Source: Oscillospiraceae bacterium | GTDB lineage: Bacteria > Bacillota > Clostridia > Oscillospirales > UBA929 | Length of the DNA stretch: 40,757 nucleotides | Reading direction: 5' to 3' | Assembly: GCA_009777255.1 (NCBI GenBank) | Contig: WRMG01000009.1 | Coordinates: 1 to 40,757, forward strand | In this document: positions 8,323-16,445 of the stretch, piece by piece | How the letters are laid out: each line of letters begins with the position of its first letter | Position numbering within the stretch: the first letter of the stretch is position 1 | Notes under the pieces: generated by a model | Databases searched by the model: none | Seen by the model: only the letters and a program-made list of their open reading frames with translations | What the model was told of the DNA's origin: nothing | Translations under genes and position numbers: made by a program

Positions 8323-9102
8323 ATGCCAATAACCGGCGATTTGGTAATATGGGTCACGCATTTTCTAATGCTTGTCGTAAGGATGTCCGCGCTGTTTATA
8401 ATATCGCCGGTTTTCGGGCGCGCGAACCTGCCCGCTTATGTAAAGGTTCTCATGTCCATTATGATCGCGTTTATCGCCTTGCAGTTTTATCCGCCTCCGC
8501 CGGAGCTGCCCCCCACTCTGCTGCATTTCGTACTGGCCGTGGCGGGCGAGCTGCTGATCGGGCTTTCTATCGGATATGTCACGACAATGTTTTTCGGTAT
8601 CGTATTCACCGCCGGCAACATTATCGACACGCAGATCGGCTTCGGCATGGTGCAGATATACGATGTTGCTACAAACGCCCAAATGCCCGTCGTGGGAACG
8701 CTGATGAACGTCGTTATAATCCAGTGTTTTCTGCTGACAAACGGACATCTCAGGCTTATCAGGCTGCTGTTCGCAACATTTGAGTATATCCCCGTGGGCC
8801 GCGTCGTCCTGACCCCCGAGCTGGGACAGCTTATGCTCGCCGGCTTCGTGCAAACCTTCGTCATATCCATAAGCGTCGCCATGCCTCTCGTTGCGTCGGC
8901 GCTGGTGGCCGAGGTCGGCCTCGGTATCGTCGTCCGCACCGCGCCGCAGATGAACATCTTCGCGCTCGGCCTGCCATTAAAGGTAATTCTTGGGCTTATC
9001 ATGCTGGCCGTCGTCGCCCCCGTTTTCATCCAGTTCACCAACTCGATCTTTGACCGCATGTTCGAGTTTCTGGCCGTCATCCTCCCCGTAATGGCCCCCT
9101 GA
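8323..9102 (+). CDS. fliR: Flagellar export gate protein FliR
   Basis: Gate subunit that completes the FliP5-FliQ4-FliR1 complex. It has 259 residues and is hydrophobic throughout, with about six membrane segments. It carries the typical N-terminal MLVVRMSALFIISPVFGR and the middle DTQIGFGMVQIYD. Start ATG with AAGGAGT upstream, 4 bp after fliQ. Confidence 0.96.
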   Translation: MPITGDLVIWVTHFLMLVVRMSALFIISPVFGRANLPAYVKVLMSIMIAFIALQFYPPPPELPPTLLHFVLAVAGELLIGLSIGYVTTMFFGIVFTAGNIIDTQIGFGMVQIYDVATNAQMPVVGTLMNVVIIQCFLLTNGHLRLIRLLFATFEYIPVGRVVLTPELGQLMLAGFVQTFVISISVAMPLVASALVAEVGLGIVVRTAPQMNIFALGLPLKVILGLIMLAVVAPVFIQFTNSIFDRMFEFLAVILPVMAP

Positions 9103-9160
9103 CCGCAACCTCCCCGTCCCCTATCTGTTCTCTGTTATCTGTAAAAGGTGGTGAGCTCCG

Positions 9161-10246
9161 GTGCCGGCACAGGAAAAAACCGAAAAAGCAACCCCTAAAA
9201 AGCGCGAGGATACGCGCAAAAAAGGTCAGGTGCTGAAAAGCGCCGAAATAAACACCGCCGTTATGGTACTCTCGCTGTTCGCCATTATCTTCGTCATGTC
9301 CGGCACGATCACCCGAAATATGCGTGAGTTTTTAACCGTCAGCCTTACCACAACGGTTCTCGACGGCGTCGGCGACATGGACGCCGCGAGAATCCACCAT
9401 CTTGTTATTGACGGCTTCGGCTGGATCCTCCGTATCGCGTGGCCGATACTGGCAGTCGCGGTTATCGCCGGTATCGCCGTCAATCTGGCGCAGGTCGGCT
9501 TCCTATTCTCAACGGAATCCATCAAGCCCCAATTCAACCGCATAAGCCCGCTTCAGGGCCTCAAGCGTATCTTCTCCATGCGCTCGGTCGTCGAGCTGCT
9601 CAAATCGCTGTTCAAAATCGGCGTCGTCAGCCTGATTGTCTACCTTGAGTATATGTCCGACATGGAGGTCTTTGAAAACATAATAGCCCTCAGTATCTCC
9701 GACGCCGCGGGCAAAATCTTCTCCATGTGCATGGCCGTCGGCCTGAAGGCCTGCCTCGCGCTTGTGGCGATGGGACTGGCGGACTACGCCTACCAGTGGT
9801 GGGAATTTGAAAAAAACATCAAGATGACAAAGCAGGAGGTCAAGGATGAATACAAGATGATCGAGGGCGATCCCAAAATCAAACAGGCTATCAAGCAGAA
9901 GCAGCGCGAAATGTCCCAGCGCCGCATGATGGCGGCAATCCCAAAGGCCGACGTCGTTATCACCAACCCCACGCACTATGCCGTCGCGCTGGAATATAAG
10001 GACAGCGAAATGGACGCCCCCGTCGTGCTGGCAAAGGGCAAGGATCTAGTGGCCCAGAATATAAAAAGAAAAGCCGCCGAATACGGGATCCCCATGGTGG
10101 AAAACAAGCCTATAGCACAAGCGCTTTATATGTCCGTTGACGTCGGGTCGGCAATCCCCGAGGAGCTGTTCGCGGCGGTGGCGGAAATACTGGCATATGT
10201 TTATCAAACTAAGGAAAACGCAGGCGCGGCCCGTTCAACCGCGTAA
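9161..10246 (+). CDS. flhB: Flagellar export switch protein FlhB
   Basis: Membrane export protein that switches substrate specificity from rod/hook to filament after self-cleavage. It has 361 residues: basic N-terminus EKTEKATPKKREDTRKKGQV, four membrane helices (about 30-210), then the cytoplasmic domain with the intact self-cleavage motif NPTH (269-272). The start is GTG after AAAGGTGGTGAG. In most clostridial operons flhA, flhF and flhG come next. Here the following gene, 19 bp on, is an ABC transporter ATPase. Confidence 0.97.
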   Translation: MPAQEKTEKATPKKREDTRKKGQVLKSAEINTAVMVLSLFAIIFVMSGTITRNMREFLTVSLTTTVLDGVGDMDAARIHHLVIDGFGWILRIAWPILAVAVIAGIAVNLAQVGFLFSTESIKPQFNRISPLQGLKRIFSMRSVVELLKSLFKIGVVSLIVYLEYMSDMEVFENIIALSISDAAGKIFSMCMAVGLKACLALVAMGLADYAYQWWEFEKNIKMTKQEVKDEYKMIEGDPKIKQAIKQKQREMSQRRMMAAIPKADVVITNPTHYAVALEYKDSEMDAPVVLAKGKDLVAQNIKRKAAEYGIPMVENKPIAQALYMSVDVGSAIPEELFAAVAEILAYVYQTKENAGAARSTA

Positions 10247-10265
10247 AATTATCAGGAGGGAAAAC

Positions 10266-11213
10266 ATGATTGAAGTACAGGGACTAACAAAATCCTACGG
10301 CAAAAACCGCGGCATATCAGACTTAACCTTTTCCATCGCCGAGGGCGAGATCGTCGGTTTCCTCGGCCCAAACGGCGCCGGTAAAACCACAACTATGAAC
10401 ATCCTCACGGGCTATCTCCCGCTCGGCGCCGGCAGCGCCAAGGTCGCGGGCATCGACATCATACGCGACCCGACCGGCGCAAAAAAACACATCGGATACC
10501 TGCCCGAGCATCCGCCGCTCTACCTCGGCATGACGGTCAGGGAATATCTCGACTTCGTGTGCGGGCTGAAGGGCGTTAAAACCGCGGACAGAAAGGCGCA
10601 TGTCGCCGCGATTGTTGATATGGTCGGCCTTTCCGACGTTTTCAGCCGCGTTATCGGACACCTGTCAAAGGGCTACCGCCAGCGCGTTGGTCTGGCTCAG
10701 GCGCTTGTCGGCGACCCCGACGTGCTTGTGCTGGACGAGCCGACGGTGGGCCTCGACCCCCGCCAGATCGTCGAGATACGCAACGTCATCAAGGACATGG
10801 GCAAAAGCCGCACGATAATCCTCTCAACCCACATTCTGCCCGAGGTGTCCGCGGTGTGCGAGCGCGTGCTGGTTATCTCCGACGGCGTCATCGTCGCCGA
10901 CGGCAAGCCCGAAACCCTTACGACGGCGCTGTCGAACGAGCGCGAGCTTATCGTCCGCGTCGCCGGCCCCAAGAATAACGTCCTGCAACTGTTAAGAAGT
11001 CAGGACGGCGTAAAGAGCGTAAATCACGTGGGCGATATGGAGCCCGGCAGCTCAGACTTCCTGCTGGAAAGCCAGCCCAACACCGACATCCGCAAGCCGC
11101 TGTTCAACCTCTTGGCCCAGGCGGGCTGTCCCATACTTATGCTGCGCCCGCAGAACGCGACGCTGGAGGAAGTATTCCTTAAATTGACGGCAAAGGAGGA
11201 GCCCGCACAATGA
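10266..11213 (+). CDS. Gld-type ABC transporter ATP-binding protein
   Basis: Cytoplasmic ATPase of an ABC exporter, 315 residues. It has Walker A GPNGAGKTT (34-42), signature LSKGYRQR (133-140), Walker B VLVLDEPT (153-160) and the switch histidine in STHILPE. The C-terminal extension (about 225-315) is as in GldA/CcmA-like proteins. Start ATG at 10266 with AGGAGGG at 10254-10260; a longer frame begins inside flhB and is not used. It is 19 bp from flhB on the same strand with no terminator visible, and overlaps the permease gene by 4 bp (ATGA). Sequence resembles the GldA family, but there is no reason to assume gliding in this organism. Confidence 0.9.
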   Translation: MIEVQGLTKSYGKNRGISDLTFSIAEGEIVGFLGPNGAGKTTTMNILTGYLPLGAGSAKVAGIDIIRDPTGAKKHIGYLPEHPPLYLGMTVREYLDFVCGLKGVKTADRKAHVAAIVDMVGLSDVFSRVIGHLSKGYRQRVGLAQALVGDPDVLVLDEPTVGLDPRQIVEIRNVIKDMGKSRTIILSTHILPEVSAVCERVLVISDGVIVADGKPETLTTALSNERELIVRVAGPKNNVLQLLRSQDGVKSVNHVGDMEPGSSDFLLESQPNTDIRKPLFNLLAQAGCPILMLRPQNATLEEVFLKLTAKEEPAQ

Positions 11214-13339
11214 CATCGGTTCTAAAAAGAGATTTCAGGGCGTATTTCACCTCGCCCATCGGTTATATTTACATCGGCGCGTATATCCTTGTGCTAAACC
11301 TTGTCTTTTATCTGGAAAACGCGCTCAGCCAGTCCGCGTCCGTGGCCGGAGTGTTCAGCTTCATGCTGATGGTCATGATGTTCACCACGCCGCTCTTAAC
11401 CATGCGCGTATTCTCCGAGGAATATAAACAGCGCACCGATCAGCTGCTGCTGACGACGCCCGTGCGCACCTTCGATATAGTAATGGGCAAATTCCTCTCC
11501 GCGCTGCTCGTCTTTGCCGTGCTGCTGGGGCTTACGCTGACATGGCCGCTCATCATCTCATTTCTGGGCGACCCCAACGCCGCCGAAATCTTCGGCAACT
11601 ACGCCGGCATCCTCTGTATCGGCGCCGCCTATATCGCCATGGGCATATTCATCTCATCGCTGACAGAGAATCAGGTGGTCGCCGCCATCGGCTCGCTGGG
11701 CCTGTTCCTCGGGCTTTACCTGCTCGAGATCATCGCCGCGTACTTTTTCAGCAGCGGCGCGCTTCCCCTTTGGATCATGTCGTCGATCAGGTTCATCTCC
11801 ATCATCGGGCGCTTTAACACCGTTTCCGTCGGCATACTCGCGCTGGGCGACATCGTGTTTTTCCTCAGCGTTTGCGCCGTGTTCCTGTTCCTGACGGCGC
11901 GCCGCTGGGACCGGCAGCGCGGCTTCAGTATCCTGATCACCGCTATCTTCATCGCCGGAATCGTGCTGGTAAATGTTCTGGCAAACCAGCTTACAACCCG
12001 CTTTTACCTGAAGCTCGACTTGACCGAACAGGGCATTTACACCCTGTCCGACGAAACCCTCAATGTCCTGCGCGGCTTGGACGAGGACGTCACAGTCACA
12101 GTCCTCGCCGAGGAATCCGTCTGGCGCGTGGACAGGCGCAGCCAGCTTGTCGAAACCCTTGAGCGTTATTCCGCCCATTCCGGCGGGCGCCTGAGCGTAA
12201 AATATATCGACCCGCTGCTAAACCCCCGTATCGGAGAGCAGTACCCCGCGCTCGAGGGCCTGACGGAGGGCGACATAATCATCGAATCCGCAAGACGCTA
12301 CACCTCGATCGCATGGCGCGACCTGTACGAGTGGGCCGTTGATTACAACACCTATTCCACCTACGCGTCCCAGCTGAAGGCCGAACAGCCCCTGACCTCC
12401 GCGCTGCTGTTCGCGCTCTCCGACAAAACCGCGCTGGCGGTGTTCCTCGAGGGCCACGGCGAGGATTCGACCGAGGCGCTCCAAGCCCTCTTTGAGCGCG
12501 CCAACTACAATTGCCAAACACTGAACCTCTCTCATGAGGAGCTGCCGCCCGACACCACCGTCGTCGTGTCCAACGCGCCGAAAAGCGACTTCACCGAAAT
12601 CGAGCTGGAACGCTTCGAGTCGTATCTCAACGACGGCGGAAACGCCATCATCATGTACAGCATAACAACCCCCGACCTCCCCCGCCTCGACCTGTACCTC
12701 GAGGAATGGGGTATCTCGGCGGAGCCGCATATGGTCATGGATTCACAGTACAATTACAACGCCCTGTTTGCCATCGCCGCCGTTGCCGGCCGCCCCGAGT
12801 CCCTGCCGTCAACACAAAATATCGACATTCAAAGCCGGTACGTCTTTTTAAGCGGCGCGCGCGTGATTACGGCCCTGTGGCCCACCGGCGAGCGCTACCA
12901 GCGCAAATCCGTTCCGATTGTCGCTTCAATGCCCGGCACCTCATACTCCAAGGATTTCAGCGACCCCGAGTCCATCGAAACCATGGAGCGGACCTCCGAG
13001 GACGCCATCGGCCCGTTTATACTGGCAATGATAACCACCGACACCAACACGGCGTCCCGCACCCCCTCCAATCTGGTTGTCACCAGCGCCAGCTTCGTCA
13101 GCGACATGGCGCTTGACCCCAGCGCGCCGTTCCTGAACTCACAGCTTATCGGCGCGATCGCCAGCGACTTCAACCCCTCCGGCAGCAGCGTCATCATCCC
13201 GGGCAAGGCGCTTGCCGGCACGGTTCTGACCATATTGGCGGGTCAGGCCCGCATGATTCTCATTCTCCTCGTCATCGTCATGCCGCTCCTTATCCTCGCC
13301 GCGGGCGTCGTGACATGGCGCAAAAGGAGGAGCCTATAA
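11210..13339 (+). CDS. ABC permease fused to GldG-like extracytoplasmic domain
   Basis: Single chain of 709 residues. Residues 1 to about 235 form an ABC-2/GldF-type permease with six membrane helices (YFTSPIGYIYIGAYILVLN, RVFSEEYKQRTDQLLLTTP). A further helix (about 238-262) is followed by TRFYLKLDLTEQGIYTLSDET, the start of a GldG-type ABC_transp_aux domain. A final helix near 680-700 anchors the C-terminus. GldF and GldG are separate proteins in Bacteroidetes. The gene overlaps the ATPase gene by 4 bp and the next gene by one base (TAATG). Substrate unknown; a cell-envelope role is inferred only from the family. Confidence 0.85.
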   Translation: MTSVLKRDFRAYFTSPIGYIYIGAYILVLNLVFYLENALSQSASVAGVFSFMLMVMMFTTPLLTMRVFSEEYKQRTDQLLLTTPVRTFDIVMGKFLSALLVFAVLLGLTLTWPLIISFLGDPNAAEIFGNYAGILCIGAAYIAMGIFISSLTENQVVAAIGSLGLFLGLYLLEIIAAYFFSSGALPLWIMSSIRFISIIGRFNTVSVGILALGDIVFFLSVCAVFLFLTARRWDRQRGFSILITAIFIAGIVLVNVLANQLTTRFYLKLDLTEQGIYTLSDETLNVLRGLDEDVTVTVLAEESVWRVDRRSQLVETLERYSAHSGGRLSVKYIDPLLNPRIGEQYPALEGLTEGDIIIESARRYTSIAWRDLYEWAVDYNTYSTYASQLKAEQPLTSALLFALSDKTALAVFLEGHGEDSTEALQALFERANYNCQTLNLSHEELPPDTTVVVSNAPKSDFTEIELERFESYLNDGGNAIIMYSITTPDLPRLDLYLEEWGISAEPHMVMDSQYNYNALFAIAAVAGRPESLPSTQNIDIQSRYVFLSGARVITALWPTGERYQRKSVPIVASMPGTSYSKDFSDPESIETMERTSEDAIGPFILAMITTDTNTASRTPSNLVVTSASFVSDMALDPSAPFLNSQLIGAIASDFNPSGSSVIIPGKALAGTVLTILAGQARMILILLVIVMPLLILAAGVVTWRKRRSL

Positions 13340-14748
13340 TGCCGCGCAGCCGCGTAATATTGATCAGCGTATGTATCCTCGCCGTGCTGGGCGCGGCGGT
13401 CGTGATTCTCGCGCTGACGGGCGGGGACGGCGCGGAACCGGCCGTCTCCCCCCCTCCCATTATCGACAACGCCGATTTGTTCGACCTCTTAAACCTCACC
13501 AACGCCGACGTCAAAAGCGTCTCCTTCTCCGGCGGCGGGCTGTCCTATACCGTCACCCGCGACTCCGACGGCGAGCTGACCATGGCGGCAAGCCGCGCGC
13601 TGTTTCCGTTCCAGCCGTCAGTCGTAACCAGCGTCTTTAACTCCGCGATCCGGCTCACCCAGCTGAAACGCGCCGCCGCAAACGCCGACGACGCGGCCCT
13701 CGCCGGCTTCGGACTTGACGACCCCGCCATGGTCTGGAACATCTCGCTCGCCGACGGCTCCGCCGTCCGGCTGGCGCTGAGCGAAAAACTGCTGGCGCGC
13801 TATGTTCACATCGTCGGTCAGCGCGACGTCTATATTCTCGAGGATTATCAGGCCGACAGATTATGCCGCCCGCTGGAGCAGTTCTATGACCTTTCGTTCC
13901 TGCCCGAATACATCACACCCGCGACCGAGGAGGAATACACCTGGGGCTGGTTTACCCGCTTCGCCTTAACGGCGCCCGGGCGCGAAATCGAAATCCGCCG
14001 CGCCGGAGCGGAGTTCTCCGAGGGCTACAAAATGTATCTGCCCGCCGAAACGGACATCAATCAGGGCGTCGCCGTCAACAGCTTCTTTATCCCTATCACA
14101 ACCGTCAAGCCGTCCGAGCTTGTCGAGATAAACCCCGCCGACCTGTCAAAATACGGGCTGGACAACCCCGTCCGCTTGGAGCTTAACGACGAAGAGGGCT
14201 GGTCCGGCACACTTTTAATCGGCAGAAAAAACGAAACAAACGACGGCCAATATGTCATGATTGAGGGCAAAAACGCCGTACTTCTTGACAAATCCGGCGA
14301 CTACATCTTTACCGAAACGCCCTATTTCCGCCTGCGCCTCGGCCTAATCTGGTCCCATAACATCGACACCGTGCGCTCGGTGGATTATCACCTCGACGGC
14401 ACCTCGCGCCGCCTTGTGCTGTCGCACGGCGACCCGTTCGGCGGCGACCTCGACGGCAAGGAACTCTCCGAAAGCGACACGCGCCGCCTTTATGCCTCCG
14501 TTTTAGGTATCTTTATCGACGGCGAAACCGACGCGGACATCCCCGCCGCGCCGCCGGAATACCGCTTCGTCATCACGCTGACAGACGGCGGCTCCCACAC
14601 GCTCGAGCTATACGCGCTGAACGAACGCCAATTCCTGTTCGTGCTAGACGGCGAAAACCAGCGGCTGATTACCTACAAAACAACGCTGACCACCAGCCTG
14701 CTGGACAAATTCGATCTGCTCGACCAAGGCATCGAACTGCCGCGGTGA
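13339..14748 (+). CDS. DUF4340-like protein of the Gld-type ABC locus
   Basis: Predicted membrane-anchored protein of 469 residues with one N-terminal helix (about 5-28) and a long outside domain. The sequence has repeated beta-rich segments, e.g. LADGSAVRLALSEKL and LNDEEGWSGTLLIGRKN, with LSKYGLDNPVRLEL, a pattern typical of DUF4340 proteins found next to GldG-like genes. Start ATG at 13339 overlaps the previous stop (TAATG), with AAGGAGGAG at 13324-13332. It is likely an accessory part of the same exporter. No enzyme motif was recognised. Confidence 0.75.
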   Translation: MPRSRVILISVCILAVLGAAVVILALTGGDGAEPAVSPPPIIDNADLFDLLNLTNADVKSVSFSGGGLSYTVTRDSDGELTMAASRALFPFQPSVVTSVFNSAIRLTQLKRAAANADDAALAGFGLDDPAMVWNISLADGSAVRLALSEKLLARYVHIVGQRDVYILEDYQADRLCRPLEQFYDLSFLPEYITPATEEEYTWGWFTRFALTAPGREIEIRRAGAEFSEGYKMYLPAETDINQGVAVNSFFIPITTVKPSELVEINPADLSKYGLDNPVRLELNDEEGWSGTLLIGRKNETNDGQYVMIEGKNAVLLDKSGDYIFTETPYFRLRLGLIWSHNIDTVRSVDYHLDGTSRRLVLSHGDPFGGDLDGKELSESDTRRLYASVLGIFIDGETDADIPAAPPEYRFVITLTDGGSHTLELYALNERQFLFVLDGENQRLITYKTTLTTSLLDKFDLLDQGIELPR

Positions 14749-14801
14749 TTGCCGCAAAATACCCACGGCGCGTCATTCCCGACGCGCCGTACACGGAATA
14801 T

Positions 14802-14833
14802 CGTAGGGCGCGATGTCTTCATCGCGCCCTACG
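14802..14833. repeat. GTAGGG-type palindromic repeat
   Basis: Perfect 14-bp inverted repeat CGTAGGGCGCGATG/CATCGCGCCCTACG around a TCTT loop. Similar GTAGGGG-started palindromes occur at 35706-35728 and, on the other strand, at 35770-35796, all in intergenic DNA. No T-run follows, so it is a weak terminator candidate and better described as a dispersed repeat. Confidence 0.65.
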
Positions 14834-15144
14834 GACGGAGATAGGCGTTCCCTATCGTTTCACCGCGTAAGGACGTACAGAACACTGTAAGAGCGCGAGG
14901 AGCAGAAGCGCGGAGTTACAGGTTACTAGTTACAAGAGGGGCGTTCTTCTAGCAACTTGTAACTATAACCCCAAATGGGTTAAATGTACATAAAATGCGC
15001 GGCCCCAGCGGCATTAGCTGTCGGGGGCGCGGTTTGATGGATATAGAGTATAAGCCAGTAATTTCAATGCTTCGCGGCGCTATTGTACATAAATTGTGCC
15101 GCGAAACCGCGTATTAACCCGGCCCTGCGGGGCCGCCCGCTTTA

Positions 15145-15198
15145 CCGAAAGAGGGCAAAGATAGGATTTTGCGCACCCAAATCCCGGCACTCTTTCGG
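15145..15198. other. Two-tier hairpin of unknown role
   Basis: Outer stem CCGAAAGAG (15145-15153)/CTCTTTCGG (15190-15198) encloses an inner stem GGATTT (15164-15169)/AAATCC (15179-15184). It lies about 115 bp upstream of the CDF promoter. It could be a small structured RNA, a protein site or a decayed element; no family was recognised. Confidence 0.35.
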
Positions 15199-15312
15199 AA
15201 AAGAGGGTGTCAGCCGTGGTTGGCGGGTGGTTTTTCAATGGGATTTATCTTTTCATGCGTTTGCCGTGTGGTAATCCATCTGCCGAAGGACTTATAACCA
15301 CGAAATTTTTTA

Positions 15313-15341
15313 TTGACATGGGCGTTTTGGCGTGATACAAT
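15313..15341 (+). promoter_or_regulatory. Sigma-A promoter of the riboswitch-controlled CDF gene
   Basis: TTGACA (15313-15318), 17-bp spacer, TACAAT (15336-15341) with TG at 15333-15334 forming an extended -10. Transcription would begin near 15348, exactly at the start of the riboswitch aptamer. Confidence 0.85.
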
Positions 15342-15347
15342 GGCCGT

Positions 15348-15436
15348 ATACTGAGCAGGCGATAAACCGGTTGCGGTTTGTGGGGCTGGGCCGCGGTTGC
15401 GCGGCAGCAGATAATGGCATCTGTGGGACAGAGTGT
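15348..15436 (+). promoter_or_regulatory. NiCo (czcD) riboswitch aptamer
   Basis: Leader RNA that binds Ni2+/Co2+ and raises expression of metal exporters. The conserved core is visible: GAGCAGGC (15353-15360) near the 5' end and TGTGGGACAG (15422-15431) near the 3' end, joining four helices. P1 ATACT/AGTGT (15348-15352/15432-15436), P2 ATAAACC/GGTTTGT (15362-15368/15375-15381), P3 GCCGC/GCGGC (15390-15394/15401-15405), P4 CAGAT/ATCTG (15408-15412/15419-15423). The layout matches what I recall of the crystallised NiCo aptamer. It precedes a CDF metal exporter, the classic partner of this riboswitch. Confidence 0.88.
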
Positions 15437-15464
15437 TGTTCCCGGGTGCTTTTTAATTTTTTTA
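15417..15464 (+). terminator. Riboswitch expression platform: intrinsic terminator
   Basis: GCATC (15417-15421) plus GGGA (15425-15428) can pair with TCCC (15440-15443) plus GGTGC (15445-15449), followed by TTTTTAATTTTTTT. This hairpin uses the 3' half of P4 and the conserved GGGAC core of the aptamer, so aptamer and terminator exclude each other. Metal binding should therefore block termination and switch the CDF gene on. Confidence 0.8.
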
Positions 15465-15478
15465 AGGGGGCGCTGCCT

Positions 15479-16357
15479 GTGAGTAAAACAAACGAACAGA
15501 TTGCCGTGCGCGTGTCGGTCAATACCATTGTCGTCAATGTCATACTGTCCGCGTTCAAGCTGTTCGCCGGTATCTTCGGACAGTCGGCGGCGATGGTGTC
15601 CGACTCGGTACACTCGCTGTCCGACGTTCTCAGCACCGGCGTTGTGATTGCCGGCGTTAAGCTGGCGAACCGGAAGCCGGACAAGGAACACCCCTATGGA
15701 CACGAGCGCTTTGAGAGCGTGGCCGCGATAATCCTGTCTGTCGTGCTGCTTGCCACGGGCGCGGGCATCGGCTGGTCGGCCGTCGGGAAGATAGCGGCGG
15801 GCAGCTACGGCGATATAGCCGTCCCCGGGACGATAGCGCTTGCCGCGGCGGTGGTTTCGCTTGTGGTTAAAGAGGCGATGTACTGGTATACGTGGGCGGC
15901 GGCGAAAAAAATCGACTCGAGCGTGCTGATGGCCGACGCGTGGCACCACCGCACGGACGCGCTGTCGTCTATAGGCAGCTTTGCCGGGATTCTGGGCGCG
16001 CGGCTCGGATTCCCCATATTCGACCCCATAGCGAGCGTTGTCATATGCCTGTTTATATTAAAAGCGGCGTTTGATATATTCCGCGACGCCGTCGGGAAAA
16101 TGACCGACAAGGCGGCGGACGATAAAACGGAGGAGGAAATGCGCCAAAGCATACTCTCCCATAAAGATGTTGCCGGAATAGATCTGCTGAAAACGCGGCT
16201 GTTCGGCGATAAAATATATGTGGACATTGAAATCGGCGTTGACGGGGCCATGACGCTGAACGACGCGCATGACGTGGCGCAGCGCGTCCATGATGTTATC
16301 GAGGAAAGGTTCCCTAAGATAAAGCATTGCACTGTGCATATAAATCCTGTGAAGTAG
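15479..16357 (+). CDS. Cation diffusion facilitator, predicted Ni/Co exporter
   Basis: Inner-membrane metal/proton antiporter of 292 residues. Six membrane helices in the first 200 residues are followed by a cytoplasmic C-terminal dimerisation domain ending KIKHCTVHINP. Metal-site motifs: HSLSD in helix 2 and HHRTD in helix 5, both H-x3-D, the four-ligand set seen in CzcD/ZitB-like carriers; the loop motif HPYGHERFES follows helix 2. The start is GTG at 15479 with AAGGGGG 8 nt upstream; longer frames run through the riboswitch and are rejected. The NiCo riboswitch in its leader makes Ni2+/Co2+ efflux the best guess, although the protein motif alone would also fit zinc. Confidence 0.92.
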   Translation: MSKTNEQIAVRVSVNTIVVNVILSAFKLFAGIFGQSAAMVSDSVHSLSDVLSTGVVIAGVKLANRKPDKEHPYGHERFESVAAIILSVVLLATGAGIGWSAVGKIAAGSYGDIAVPGTIALAAAVVSLVVKEAMYWYTWAAAKKIDSSVLMADAWHHRTDALSSIGSFAGILGARLGFPIFDPIASVVICLFILKAAFDIFRDAVGKMTDKAADDKTEEEMRQSILSHKDVAGIDLLKTRLFGDKIYVDIEIGVDGAMTLNDAHDVAQRVHDVIEERFPKIKHCTVHINPVK

Positions 16358-16419
16358 CCGCTATTTCCCGACGGTTTTTGCTTGAAGCCTGTCCCTCCGG
16401 TACTGTAGAATACTTGCAT

Positions 16420-16425
16420 TATAAT
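16420..16425 (+). promoter_or_regulatory. Possible -10 box before the P-type ATPase
   Basis: An exact TATAAT lies 21 bp before the ATPase start. No convincing -35 is found at the right distance, so an independent promoter is only possible; the gene may instead be read from the CDF promoter. Confidence 0.3.
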
Positions 16426-16445
16426 TATGCGGGGAGTGCCGGATT

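Larger units (their letters stand above)
14749..15312. other. Long intergenic region with several hairpins, no gene
   Basis: No convincing coding region. Contents in order: a 10-bp stem at 14765-14790 (ACGGCGCGTC/GACGCGCCGT), possibly ending the ABC operon although no T-run follows; the GTAGGG palindrome at 14802-14833; a bulged stem 14921-14936 with 14956-14970; a direct repeat TGTACATAAA at 14985 and 15084; a stem TTCGCGGC (15071-15078)/GCCGCGAA (15098-15105); GGCCC-TGCG-GGGCC at 15121-15134; and a two-tier stem at 15145-15198. A 63-residue open frame at 15083-15274 was judged not real. Confidence 0.6.

Noticed and set aside
15083-15274. 63-codon frame in the long intergenic region
   Set aside because: It runs through two strong hairpins, has no ribosome binding site and no sensible protein composition.
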